From positions 1-64,000 of the forward strand of contig JAHHQZ010000006.1 of assembly GCA_020026075.1 (NCBI GenBank): a DNA stretch of 64,000 bases, read 5' to 3'. Origin of the DNA: Actinobacillus sp. GTDB taxonomy: Bacteria > Pseudomonadota > Gammaproteobacteria > Enterobacterales > Pasteurellaceae. The position numbers and the translations under genes are program-made. Numbering within the stretch: position 1 is the first letter of the stretch; every line of letters begins with the position of its first letter. Shown here in pieces: positions 44,065-52,317 of the stretch. The notes beneath the pieces were generated by a model. That model did not search any database, had not been told where the DNA came from, and saw nothing but the letters and a program-made list of their open reading frames with translations.

Positions 44065-44463
44065 TTATTTTCGTGCCTTTTGGGCTAATTCTGCTGCTTT
44101 ACGAGCGATCAGTTGATCGGCTTTGGATTGTAATTTGGGCTTGTTCCGCAAATGTTGTTCCGTCGCAGATAATAGGATTTCTGTGCTTTTTTTGGGGGAT
44201 TTTGTGGCTTTTTTATTTTGGCGAAAAAGCGACAGCCCTAAATAAGCGATGCCCCATAAGCTAAATAAAATCAATGCCCATTTGGCGATTAGCACATATT
44301 TTAAAAGGCTTAATTGCTGGGTGATTTTTAGGTAGTTGATGACATCGCTATAAATGCTATTAGAAAATAAAATAAAGAAAATAAGCAAAGCAATAATGCT
44401 GAGCTTACGCCGGAATTTTATAAGATAAAACCAAATGACTGCAGATTTAAATTGCCTAAACAT
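44065..44463 (-). CDS. Uncharacterised two-helix membrane protein
   Basis: A 132-residue protein I do not recognise. Two hydrophobic segments (about residues 21-38 and 58-80) suggest two membrane helices. The C-terminal third is basic and Ala/Lys-rich (AADQ-like LQSKADQLIARKAAELAQKARK), probably cytoplasmic. It lies 11 bp downstream of another unknown small gene and upstream of yihI, all leftward. The 141 bp to yihI hold nothing clear. A one-mismatch repeat copy lies at 44408-44419. Confidence 0.6.
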   Translation of the reverse strand: MFRQFKSAVIWFYLIKFRRKLSIIALLIFFILFSNSIYSDVINYLKITQQLSLLKYVLIAKWALILFSLWGIAYLGLSLFRQNKKATKSPKKSTEILLSATEQHLRNKPKLQSKADQLIARKAAELAQKARK

Positions 44464-44474
44464 AATGCGTATTT

Positions 44475-44732
44475 TTAAGGAAATAAACTGATGCCAAGTA
44501 AGCTTAACGCAGCTAATAAGCCTGTGGTTTTAAGTTGGCTGATGATTTTGCGTTCTTCATCCTCAATGATGATTTCCAGCTCTTCTTCGGTGTAGTCGTC
44601 TAGGGTTTGGTGGTGAACAGCTAGGCGAGCTTTGGTTTTTTGAATAGCATTTAGGCGAATGCGCTTTGCCACAGCACGCTGTACAGGTTTATAGGTAAAA
44701 CGAGCAGCGTAGTCTTTCACTTCTTTAATCAT
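44475..44732 (-). CDS. Uncharacterised small protein with C-terminal hydrophobic tail
   Basis: An 85-residue protein I do not recognise. A basic N-terminal half (KPVQRAVAKRIRLNAIQKTKARLAVHHQ) is followed by an acidic helix (TEEELEIIIEDEERKII) and a hydrophobic C-terminal segment (LLAALSLLGISLF), possibly a tail anchor. AAGGAT lies upstream of the ATG. It follows era by 24 bp on the same strand, so it probably belongs to the era transcript. Confidence 0.6.
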   Translation of the reverse strand: MIKEVKDYAARFTYKPVQRAVAKRIRLNAIQKTKARLAVHHQTLDDYTEEELEIIIEDEERKIISQLKTTGLLAALSLLGISLFP

Positions 44733-44756
44733 TACTTATCCTTTGTTGCGTAGAGG

Positions 44757-45665
44757 TTAGTCTTCCATATAGCCTAAGCTACGTAAGGCGCGTTCATCGT
44801 CCGCCCAGCCAGATTTCACTTTCACCCAAAGTTCTAAATGAACTTTATTGTCGAAAAGGCGTTCCATATCTTGGCGAGCTTCGATGCCGATGGTTTTGAT
44901 TTTCTGCCCTTTTGCACCGATTACCATTTTTTTCTGGCCTTCACGCTCAACGAGAATTAAGCCGTGAATTTCATAAGTGCCACGCTCGTTGACTTTAAAT
45001 TGCTCAATATCCACTGTAACGGAATAAGGCAATTCATCGCCAGTAAAGCGCATTAGTTTTTCACGGATAATCTCTGATGCCATAAAGCGTTGTGAGCGAT
45101 CGGTGATGTAGTCTTCAGGGTAGTGATGTACCCCTTGACGTAAGGATTGGCGAACGATTTTTTCCAAAATATCGATATTTTTCCCTTTTTCTGCGGAAAT
45201 TGGCACGATGTCTTTAAATGGGAATTTAGCACTCATTTCGGTGATGAATGGCAGTAGTTCATCTTTATTTTTGATGTTATCCACTTTGTTGATGGCTAGC
45301 ACGACAGGCGCTTTCACTTGGCGGAGTTTGTTTAACACCATTTCATCATCGTCCGTCCAGTGTGTACCATCTGTTAAGAAAATGATTAAATCCACATCGC
45401 CCATTGAGCTACTAGCCGCACGGTTCATTAAGCGGTTGATGGCTCGTTTTTCTTCAATGTGAAGTCCAGGTGTGTCCACATAAATAGCTTGGTATGGTCC
45501 TTCGGTTTGAATACCGAGAATGCGGTGGCGAGTAGTTTGGGCTTTACGTGATGTAATAGAGATTTTCTGCCCTAAAATTCGGTTGAGTAGGGTCGATTTC
45601 CCAACATTCGGTCGCCCTACGATGGCAATAAAGCCACAGTATTGTTCTTGTTTATGATCTGACAT
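44757..45665 (-). CDS. era: GTPase Era
   Basis: A 302-residue essential GTPase that binds the 3' end of 16S rRNA and assists 30S maturation. The G1 motif GRPNVGKST lies at residues 15-23, G3 DTPG near 64 and G4 NKVD near 126. A C-terminal KH domain (EREGQKKMVIGAKGQKIKTIG) binds RNA. It overlaps rnc by 14 nt, the conserved lepB-rnc-era order. Confidence 0.97.
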   Translation of the reverse strand: MSDHKQEQYCGFIAIVGRPNVGKSTLLNRILGQKISITSRKAQTTRHRILGIQTEGPYQAIYVDTPGLHIEEKRAINRLMNRAASSSMGDVDLIIFLTDGTHWTDDDEMVLNKLRQVKAPVVLAINKVDNIKNKDELLPFITEMSAKFPFKDIVPISAEKGKNIDILEKIVRQSLRQGVHHYPEDYITDRSQRFMASEIIREKLMRFTGDELPYSVTVDIEQFKVNERGTYEIHGLILVEREGQKKMVIGAKGQKIKTIGIEARQDMERLFDNKVHLELWVKVKSGWADDERALRSLGYMED

Positions 45666-46344
45666 TTTGTTGTTGTCTTAATAAATAATCTAAAATTTCA
45701 CTGGCTGCTGCTTGTTCTGCTTTGCGGCGGCTGGTTCCTTCGGCGATCACTGTTTTGCCAAAATGTGGCACATCGCACTGAATACGGAAGGTTTGACAGT
45801 GGGCTTTACCGTGTGTGCTAATAACTTGATAGGTTGGCACGGCAACGTGTTTACTTTGCAAATATTCTTGCAGGCGAGTTTTCGGATCTTTCTGGTTTTC
45901 GCCAGGCTGGATTTCTGTCAATAATTTTGTATACCAGCATTGGATGATCTCTGTGGCGGTGTTGAGATCGCTATCCAGTGAAATCGCCCCAATTACCGCC
46001 TCTAATGCATCAGCCAAAATGGAGTCTCGGCGGAAACCGCCACTTTTTAACTCGCCAGGTCCTAAACGCATAAACTCGCCAAGTTGGAATGCGTGGGCTA
46101 GCTGAGCTAAGGTTTGTTCTCGTACGAGTGTTGCTCGCATACGGCTTAACTCCCCCTCATTGCATTCAGGAAATTGGGTGAATAAGGCTCGCCCAATGGT
46201 TAAATTTAAAATCGCATCCCCTAGAAACTCCAAACGTTCATTGTGTTTTTGGGCGGCGCTACGATGGGTTAATGCTAATTGTAAATGCGCTTCATCTTTA
46301 AACTGGTACTGCAGTGTTTTTTGTAGAATCGCAAGGTTTTTCAT
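45652..46344 (-). CDS. rnc: Ribonuclease III
   Basis: A 230-residue double-strand-specific endoribonuclease for rRNA and mRNA processing. The catalytic signature HNERLEFLGDAILN lies near residues 34-47, with the second acidic site in DALEAVIGAI. A C-terminal dsRNA-binding domain (about 155-222) contains the conserved GTSRRKAEQAAASEIL. Its start overlaps the lepB stop by 1 nt (TAATG), implying coupled translation. Confidence 0.97.
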   Translation of the reverse strand: MKNLAILQKTLQYQFKDEAHLQLALTHRSAAQKHNERLEFLGDAILNLTIGRALFTQFPECNEGELSRMRATLVREQTLAQLAHAFQLGEFMRLGPGELKSGGFRRDSILADALEAVIGAISLDSDLNTATEIIQCWYTKLLTEIQPGENQKDPKTRLQEYLQSKHVAVPTYQVISTHGKAHCQTFRIQCDVPHFGKTVIAEGTSRRKAEQAAASEILDYLLRQQQNVRS

Positions 46345-47360
46345 TATTTAATCTCCGTAAAGAAACGATCAGCACGGATGCCCGTTGGCCATTCGTTTGG
46401 TTTTTTATTCAAACTTAACCAAATGAAATCCGCTTTGCCGACTAAATTCGCTTCAGGCACAAATCCCCAAAAACGGCTATCTGCACTGTTATCACGGTTA
46501 TCACCCATTACAAAATATTCACCTTTCGGTACAACCCAGCGGGTTACGTTACCTTTTTGGTCAGCAAATTTTTGATAATACGCCATCACATTACGATTTG
46601 GCTGATCCCATAAAATTTTATGAGAAATATTTTGCATATCCGTTTCTGTGACCAATAAAGGATGCATATCACTGTAAATCATTTTGCCATCAGGCGTTTG
46701 CCCAATAACTTGGTAAAAACGTGAGTCTGGTACAGGTTTGCTGTAATTAAACATTTGTACTTCGCAATCTTTTTCACAAGGGTTGCCGTTTTTATTTAAA
46801 ACGACAGCTAAATGGCGATTTTCACTATCGTAGAACACTTGATCACCAGGTAAGCCGATAATGCGCTTAATGTAATCTTGGTTCGGATGTGGTGGTGCCT
46901 TAAATACGACAACATCGCCGCGCTGTGGTTCATCCATTTTGAGTAGAGTTTTCTGAAAAAGCGGATCTTTTATACTATATGCGTATTTTTTGACGAGCAA
47001 AAAGTCGCCAACACACAAAGTTGGCTTCATTGAACCAGAGGGAATTTGGAATGGTTCAAAAATAAAAGAACGAATAACTAAAATCACCAACAAAATCCAA
47101 AACATTGAGGCGAAAGTTTCCGCTGGTTCTGGTGGGGTCATAATTTGTGTTTTTTCAGCGTCTGTGGTTGCATTCGCAAGCTGTTGGCGTGCTTTTGGCA
47201 ACCAACGAAAACGTTTGTAATACCAAAAGCCGCCGCACAAGAGGGTTACTAAGGTTAAAATAATAGAAATGGCGTTTGCGGCACCATAGAAATCTAAAAT
47301 TTTCCATAAGGCGTAAGCCCCTATCAACAGGGCAGCGAAAGCAAGGTTAGATTTAGACAT
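46344..47360 (-). CDS. lepB: Signal peptidase I
   Basis: A 338-residue inner-membrane protease that removes signal peptides. Hydrophobic N-terminal segments (about 5-47 and 86-103) precede the catalytic domain. The nucleophile Ser110 lies in IPSGSMKPTL, and the general-base lysine in the RGDVVVFKAP...DYIKRIIGLPGD region. MGDNRDNSADSRFWG is box E. The linker at 55-80 is longer than in E. coli. It follows lepA by 35 bp. Confidence 0.96.
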   Translation of the reverse strand: MSKSNLAFAALLIGAYALWKILDFYGAANAISIILTLVTLLCGGFWYYKRFRWLPKARQQLANATTDAEKTQIMTPPEPAETFASMFWILLVILVIRSFIFEPFQIPSGSMKPTLCVGDFLLVKKYAYSIKDPLFQKTLLKMDEPQRGDVVVFKAPPHPNQDYIKRIIGLPGDQVFYDSENRHLAVVLNKNGNPCEKDCEVQMFNYSKPVPDSRFYQVIGQTPDGKMIYSDMHPLLVTETDMQNISHKILWDQPNRNVMAYYQKFADQKGNVTRWVVPKGEYFVMGDNRDNSADSRFWGFVPEANLVGKADFIWLSLNKKPNEWPTGIRADRFFTEIK

Positions 47361-47395
47361 AGCATTTCCTTTTATGTGCTTTTCAAAATTTTTTA

Positions 47396-49195
47396 TTATT
47401 TTCCGACGTGGAGAATCGCCAAGAAAGCGTCTTGCGGTACTTCAACGTTACCAAGCGACTTCATTCGTTTTTTACCTTCTTTTTGTTTCTGTAAAAGTTT
47501 TTTCTTACGGCTCACATCACCGCCATAACATTTTGCCAATACGTTTTTACGTAATTGTTTCACGGTAGAACGGGCAATAATATGGTTACCGATGGCGGCT
47601 TGAATGGCGATGTCGAATTGTTGGCGTGGGATCAACTCTTTCATTTTTTCCACAAGTTCACGGCCACGATACGGCGCATTGGCTTTATGTACGATAAGCG
47701 CCAAAGCGTCCACACGGTCGCCGTTAATCATAATATCCACACGCACCATATCCGCAGTTTGGAATTTCTTGAAGTTGTAATCTAAAGAGGCATAACCACG
47801 AGAGGTGGATTTTAGGCGGTCGAAGAAGTCGAGAACCACTTCGCCCATCGGAATTTCATAAGTGAGTGCCACTTGATTGCCGTGATAAACCATATTGGTT
47901 TGTACGCCACGTTTTTCTACGCACAGGGTGATAACGTTCCCTAAATACTCTTGTGGCACGAGAATGTTACATTCCGCAATCGGTTCACGAATTTCGCTAA
48001 TGTTGTTTAGCGGTGGCAGTTTCGCAGGGCTATCAATGTAGACTACGCTGCCGTCCGTTTGTTCCACTTCGTATACTACCGTTGGGGCGGTGGTGATTAA
48101 GTCTAAGTCATATTCACGTTCCAAACGTTCTTGAATGATCTCCATATGGAGCAGACCTAAGAAACCACAACGGAAACCAAAGCCTAGCGCAGAGGAGGTT
48201 TCTGGTTCGTAGAATAGGGATGCATCGTTTAGGCTCAATTTCGCTAAGGCATCACGAAACGCCTCATAATCGTCTGAACTGATTGGGAAAAGCCCAGCAT
48301 AAACTTGCGGTTTTACCTTTTGGAAACCTGGTAAAACGCTGGTGGCAGGGTGGTTGTGCGTGGTGAGTGTATCGCCCACTGGTGCGCCTAAAATTTCCTT
48401 AATACCGCATACAACCCAGCCAACTTCACCAGTGTTTAATACTTCTGTATCCACTTGTTTTGGTGTGAAAATCCCTAAGCGATCCACGTTGTAGGATTGC
48501 CCTGTGGACATTACTTTGATTTTTTCCCCTTTACGAAGTTGTCCGTTTTTCACACGCACCAGCGACACAACGCCGAGATAGTTATCAAACCACGAGTCAA
48601 TGATTAACGCTTGCAGTGGGGCATCAGGGGCGCCTTCGGGGGCCGGAATTTTGGCGACAATTTCTTCAAGCACTTCTTCAATACCAACGCCAGTTTTCGC
48701 TGAACAACGCACAGCATCCATTGCGTCAATGCCGACAATATCTTCAATTTCTTCCGCCACACGTTCAGGCTCGGCGGCAGGTAAATCGATTTTGTTTAAA
48801 ACGGGAACCACTTCTAAATCCATTTCAATGGCGGTGTAGCAGTTCGCTAAGGTTTGAGCCTCTACGCCTTGCCCTGCGTCTACCACAAGTAATGCCCCTT
48901 CACAGGCTGCGAGTGAGCGGGAAACTTCATAGGAAAAGTCCACGTGTCCTGGTGTATCGATAAAGTTTAATTGATAGGTTTCGCCATTTTTAGCGGTGTA
49001 GTTTAGGGTAACGCTTTGGGCTTTAATGGTAATACCACGTTCACGTTCTAGATCCATTGAGTCTAAAACCTGTGCGGCCATTTCTCGGTCGGATAAGCCG
49101 CCACAGGTTTGAATTAAGCGATCAGAAAGGGTGGATTTGCCGTGGTCAATGTGGGCAATGATGGAAAAGTTACGAATATTTTTCATTGAGCTCAT
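47396..49195 (-). CDS. lepA: Elongation factor 4 (LepA)
   Basis: A 599-residue translational GTPase that helps ribosome assembly and back-translocation. AHIDHGKST is G1 near residue 15-23, DTPGHVDF G3 and NKIDLP G4. The unique C-terminal domain includes KCYGGDVSRKKKLLQKQKEGKKRMK. Start may be 49195 or the third-codon-later ATG at 49186 (MKNIRNFS), the usual family start; neither has a strong ribosome site. A GGCCGGAATTTT copy lies at 48641-48652. Confidence 0.96.
   Translation of the reverse strand: MSSMKNIRNFSIIAHIDHGKSTLSDRLIQTCGGLSDREMAAQVLDSMDLERERGITIKAQSVTLNYTAKNGETYQLNFIDTPGHVDFSYEVSRSLAACEGALLVVDAGQGVEAQTLANCYTAIEMDLEVVPVLNKIDLPAAEPERVAEEIEDIVGIDAMDAVRCSAKTGVGIEEVLEEIVAKIPAPEGAPDAPLQALIIDSWFDNYLGVVSLVRVKNGQLRKGEKIKVMSTGQSYNVDRLGIFTPKQVDTEVLNTGEVGWVVCGIKEILGAPVGDTLTTHNHPATSVLPGFQKVKPQVYAGLFPISSDDYEAFRDALAKLSLNDASLFYEPETSSALGFGFRCGFLGLLHMEIIQERLEREYDLDLITTAPTVVYEVEQTDGSVVYIDSPAKLPPLNNISEIREPIAECNILVPQEYLGNVITLCVEKRGVQTNMVYHGNQVALTYEIPMGEVVLDFFDRLKSTSRGYASLDYNFKKFQTADMVRVDIMINGDRVDALALIVHKANAPYRGRELVEKMKELIPRQQFDIAIQAAIGNHIIARSTVKQLRKNVLAKCYGGDVSRKKKLLQKQKEGKKRMKSLGNVEVPQDAFLAILHVGK
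48641..48652 (+). repeat. GGYYGGAATWTT copy inside lepA
   Basis: GGCCGGAATTTT, antisense to the gene, in the codons for KIPAP. Confidence 0.65.
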
Positions 49196-49303
49196 AAAAT
49201 TATATTTTGTAAAACGGAATTAAGCTGGCGATTGTACGATAAACTTGCGTCAGTAGCTAGATTGTCGTGAAAACAAATGGCGGTATTTTGCATAAAAAAC
49301 GAA

Positions 49304-49342
49304 GGCCGGAATATTTACAAAATTTTTGAAAATATTCCGACC
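49304..49342. terminator. Inverted pair of the GGYYGGAATWTT repeat between grpE and lepA
   Basis: GGCCGGAATATT faces AATATTCCGACC; the variant A/T position is matched in both arms, so the stem is kept. It lies just downstream of grpE. Confidence 0.78.
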
Positions 49343-49367
49343 TAGAACATAAGGAATAATCAGAGAA

Positions 49368-49955
49368 TTATTCAGAAATCATTACCATCGCTGGGCGGAT
49401 CACTCGACCGTTTAACGTATAACCTTTTTGGAGTACGTTGGTGATTTTATTGGAGTCCATTCCATCTACTTTTTCTTGTTTGATGGCGTGGTGTAAGTCA
49501 GGGTTGAAAGCATCGCCAACTTCGCCGACCGCTTTAATGCCGTATTGTTCTACGGTTTTTAAGAAACCTTGAAGGGTTAAGCTTACGCCGTCAAGTACCG
49601 CTTTGGCGTTGTCGATAGCGTGATCCGTTGGGGTTTGCAAGGCACGTTCTAAGTTATCGATGGTTTCGAGTAAATCTTTACCGAACTTTTCAAGAGCGAA
49701 CTTGTGGGCTTTTTCCACATCTTGTGCGGCACGGCGGCGAATGTTATCCATTTCCGCACGAGCGCGCAGTTGTAATTCTTGTTCTTTTTGTACCGCAGCT
49801 TGTTGCGCTTCGGCTAACTGTGCTTCAAGCTCGCTAATGCGTGCTTGCGCTTGGCTGAGTAAATCCTCATTTTCAGGTTGAACTGATTGGGTTTCTTGTC
49901 CTTCGGTTTGAGTGGCTTGGTTTTCTTCTTGATGAGTTTCTTGATGTTTAGACAT
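49368..49955 (-). CDS. grpE: Nucleotide exchange factor GrpE
   Basis: A 195-residue homodimeric cochaperone that releases ADP from DnaK. The Gln/Glu-rich N terminus leads into a long coiled coil (about 35-100), then the four-helix and beta-wing domain with NPDLHHAI and LQKGYTLNGRVIRPAMV. I chose the ATG at 49955 with AAGGAAC; the longer open frame covers the promoter. A hairpin sits in its leader. Confidence 0.95.
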   Translation of the reverse strand: MSKHQETHQEENQATQTEGQETQSVQPENEDLLSQAQARISELEAQLAEAQQAAVQKEQELQLRARAEMDNIRRRAAQDVEKAHKFALEKFGKDLLETIDNLERALQTPTDHAIDNAKAVLDGVSLTLQGFLKTVEQYGIKAVGEVGDAFNPDLHHAIKQEKVDGMDSNKITNVLQKGYTLNGRVIRPAMVMISE

Positions 49956-49990
49956 TGTTCCTTCCTTATTGATGGGACTAAAAATAAACA

Positions 49991-50024
49991 GGCATTCTAG
50001 CAAATGGTCAATGCTAGAAATGCC
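49991..50024 (-). promoter_or_regulatory. Hairpin in the grpE leader
   Basis: GGCATTCTAGCA and TGCTAGAAATGCC form a 12-bp stem with one bulged base and a 9-nt loop, 36 nt before the grpE ATG and just after its predicted transcription start. A role in heat-dependent translation or mRNA stability is speculation. Confidence 0.45.
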
Positions 50025-50038
50025 GTGAGATTGCGTGT

Positions 50039-50066
50039 AATATAACGACAAATTTTGCAATTGCAA
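50039..50066 (-). promoter_or_regulatory. Sigma-70-like promoter of grpE
   Basis: On the minus strand, TTGCAA (50061-50066) and TATATT (50039-50044) are separated by 16 bp. No convincing sigma-32 promoter was seen. Confidence 0.5.
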
Positions 50067-50098
50067 GGGCGAGAAATACATTTCGCAATTTTCAAAAA

Positions 50099-51040
50099 AT
50101 GACAGATTTTAATTCATTTCACATCAACCAAACAGCGTGCCATAAAGCACATAATGCGTTACACACAACCTTTAGAACCATTGCTTTAGCGGGGCGACCA
50201 CGTGGTGATAATAATCTTCAAATGCACAAAAATTTGTTTCAATGGCTTTCTGAAAAAGGCTATCACGTGCTGGTGGAGCGTGCGGTGGGCGAGCGTTTAG
50301 ATTTGCCAGCACAACACATTGCCGACTTTGAAGAATTTGGTCAGCTGGCACAGCTTGTCATTGTGATTGGTGGCGATGGTAATATGTTGGCACGTGCGAG
50401 AATTTTGGCTCGTTACGATGTACCGTTGATTGGTATCAATCGAGGCAACTTGGGCTTTTTAACGGATATTGATCCTAAGAATGTGTATGCCGAGCTTGAG
50501 GCTTGTCTCGTGAAAGGTGAGTTTTTTGTGGAAGAGCGTTTTCTGTTGACGGTAAAAATCGAGCGTCAAGGGGCATTTGTGGCAGGGGGCTGTGCGGTGA
50601 ATGAAATTGTGGTTCACCCAGCAAAAATTGCCCATATGATCGATTTTCACGTGCATATCAATGGGAAATTTGCCTTTTCTCAACGCTCCGATGGCTTGAT
50701 TCTATCCACACCGACTGGCTCAACCGCTTATTCCCTCTCCGCTGGTGGACCGATTATGACCCCTGAACTCAATGCGATTGCCTTAGTGCCGATGTTTCCA
50801 CACACTTTATCATCACGTCCCTTAGTGATTGACGGCAACAGCGAAATTGCCATCCGTTTTTCTCATTCCTACCATACGGATTTAGAAGTCAGTTGTGATA
50901 GTCAGCTAACCTTAGATCTTACGCCTGATGACGTGGTTCACGTGACTAAAAGCGACTATCGTTTAAGGTTGCTACATTTAAAAAGTTACAACTATTACAA
51001 AGTGCTAAGCACGAAGCTAGGTTGGTTTAAAAATAGTTAA
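50099..51040 (+). CDS. nadK: NAD kinase
   Basis: A 313-residue enzyme phosphorylating NAD to NADP. The GGDGNML motif lies at residues 91-97 and the NE/D-type substrate motif in GGCAVNEIVVHP near 164. SQRSDGLILSTPTGSTAYSLSAGGPI is the conserved glycine-rich signature. The N terminus is about 15-20 residues longer than usual, but no later ATG precedes FRTIALAGRP, and no clear ribosome site is seen. It is divergent from grpE. Confidence 0.95.
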   Translation: MTDFNSFHINQTACHKAHNALHTTFRTIALAGRPRGDNNLQMHKNLFQWLSEKGYHVLVERAVGERLDLPAQHIADFEEFGQLAQLVIVIGGDGNMLARARILARYDVPLIGINRGNLGFLTDIDPKNVYAELEACLVKGEFFVEERFLLTVKIERQGAFVAGGCAVNEIVVHPAKIAHMIDFHVHINGKFAFSQRSDGLILSTPTGSTAYSLSAGGPIMTPELNAIALVPMFPHTLSSRPLVIDGNSEIAIRFSHSYHTDLEVSCDSQLTLDLTPDDVVHVTKSDYRLRLLHLKSYNYYKVLSTKLGWFKNS

Positions 51041-51068
51041 AAAAAGCTTGCCAGTTGGCAAGCTTTTT
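51041..51068. terminator. Bidirectional terminator between nadK and ulaD
   Basis: AAAAAGCTTGCCA and TGGCAAGCTTTTTT form a stem of about 13 bp with a 2-nt loop, with T runs on both strands. It serves convergent nadK and ulaD. Confidence 0.9.
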
Positions 51069-51071
51069 TGT

Positions 51072-51746
51072 TTATGCCCAGTATTGGTTGATTTGCTCGT
51101 GAATGGCTTGGGCGGTGGCTTGTCCTTTTTCACCAACTAAGGCACGCCCTGCGATAAAGGCTTTGGCGTTTTTGATGTCTTTGAAAAGGTGAATATCCTG
51201 TGGCACGATACCGCCTGTAATGGAAAGCTCTAAGCCCATATCGGATAAGGCTTTCATTAATTCCACATCCGCTTGTGTCCAGCCTTTGCCTGCGAGTTCA
51301 GCATCACGTGAGCGGTGATAAATGGCTTGTTTTACGCCAAGATCGAGCCAATCTTGAGCGTCTTTTAATGTCCAGTTGCCATAAATTTCAATTTGAATTT
51401 CTTTTTTAACGGCTAATTCAGGGTGAGCGGCGTTAAATTCATCGGCAACTTTTTTGCACGCCGCTTGGGTGGCAGGGTGAGCGGCGGCAGAAACGGTGAG
51501 CCAGTCTGCGCCCGCTTCAAATGCCATTTTTGCAAGAATGGCACCGCCATCGGTGGTTTTTAAATCGCACACGATGATTTTGTTAGGGTGCAATGCTCGT
51601 AGTACGGATACCGCTTTCATTCCTTCGGCACAGGCTAAAATCGTGCCGATTTCAATAATATCCACAAGATTTTCTGCTTGTTTGGCAGAGTCAACGGCAG
51701 TTTCTAGGTTGGTTGCGTCTAAGGCAATTTGTAACATTGGTTTCAT
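51072..51746 (-). CDS. ulaD: 3-keto-L-gulonate-6-phosphate decarboxylase UlaD
   Basis: A 224-residue TIM-barrel enzyme of the OMP decarboxylase family. It converts 3-keto-L-gulonate 6-phosphate to L-xylulose 5-phosphate in ascorbate fermentation. LQIALDATNLE at the N terminus, CDLKTTDGG (the D-x-K-x-x-D metal/catalytic motif) near 63-70 and ITGGIVPQD and FIAGRAL (phosphate binding) near the C terminus support it. I chose the ATG at 51746 with AAGGAAAA. It is the last gene of ulaAB-ulaC-ulaD. Confidence 0.93.
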   Translation of the reverse strand: MKPMLQIALDATNLETAVDSAKQAENLVDIIEIGTILACAEGMKAVSVLRALHPNKIIVCDLKTTDGGAILAKMAFEAGADWLTVSAAAHPATQAACKKVADEFNAAHPELAVKKEIQIEIYGNWTLKDAQDWLDLGVKQAIYHRSRDAELAGKGWTQADVELMKALSDMGLELSITGGIVPQDIHLFKDIKNAKAFIAGRALVGEKGQATAQAIHEQINQYWA

Positions 51747-51771
51747 TGGATTTTCCTTATGTATAAACGAA

Positions 51772-52242
51772 TTAAAGGGCGGCGAGTGCGTCATCAATGA
51801 CACGCAATACGTCATCAGTGTTTTGGCAGGCGATGAATTTCTCGATATTCACACCAGTTTCGCTGTCAGGGTCGTCAAGTACTTGGGTGATTTGCACAAG
51901 ACCTTCCATATGGGCGTTGGCATCACTACCTGCGAGTGCGATCATCATTCGCACAGGTTCATCTTCACCGTCAAAGAAAATGTTATTTTTGAACGTGACA
52001 AGTGAAAAACCACTTTTGATTACGCCGTCTTCTGGGCGTGCGTGAGGCATTGCCAAACCTGGTGCGAGAATGATGTAAGGGCCGTGTGCTTCAATGCCTT
52101 TTACAATGTTGTGATAGTAGCGTGGATCAACACAGCCTGCTTGTTCAAGTAAGTCTACGGCAATTTTGATGGCGGATTGCCAGTCGTTTGCCGTTTGGTG
52201 CAATTTAATGGCGTTATTTTCAACTAAAGATTGGCGTAACAT
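51772..52242 (-). CDS. ulaC: Ascorbate-specific PTS EIIA component UlaC
   Basis: A 156-residue cytoplasmic PTS EIIA of the mannitol/fructose fold. The phosphorylated histidine is His67 in LAMPHARPEDG. It passes phosphate from HPr to the EIIB domain of the fused transporter encoded just upstream. CGIEAHGPYIILAPG-type core segments are present. AGAAC precedes the start. It sits between ulaAB and ulaD in one leftward transcript. Confidence 0.92.
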   Translation of the reverse strand: MLRQSLVENNAIKLHQTANDWQSAIKIAVDLLEQAGCVDPRYYHNIVKGIEAHGPYIILAPGLAMPHARPEDGVIKSGFSLVTFKNNIFFDGEDEPVRMMIALAGSDANAHMEGLVQITQVLDDPDSETGVNIEKFIACQNTDDVLRVIDDALAAL

Positions 52243-52317
52243 TGTTGTTCTCCATTAGGTTTTAAGTAGGGTTGAACGTCTGCTAAGCCAGTTATGTGCT
52301 GGCTTAGCTAGGCCGGA

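Noticed and set aside
48600..48963. Plus-strand frames of 79 and 115 codons inside lepA
   Set aside because: They are shadows of the conserved lepA GTPase domain.
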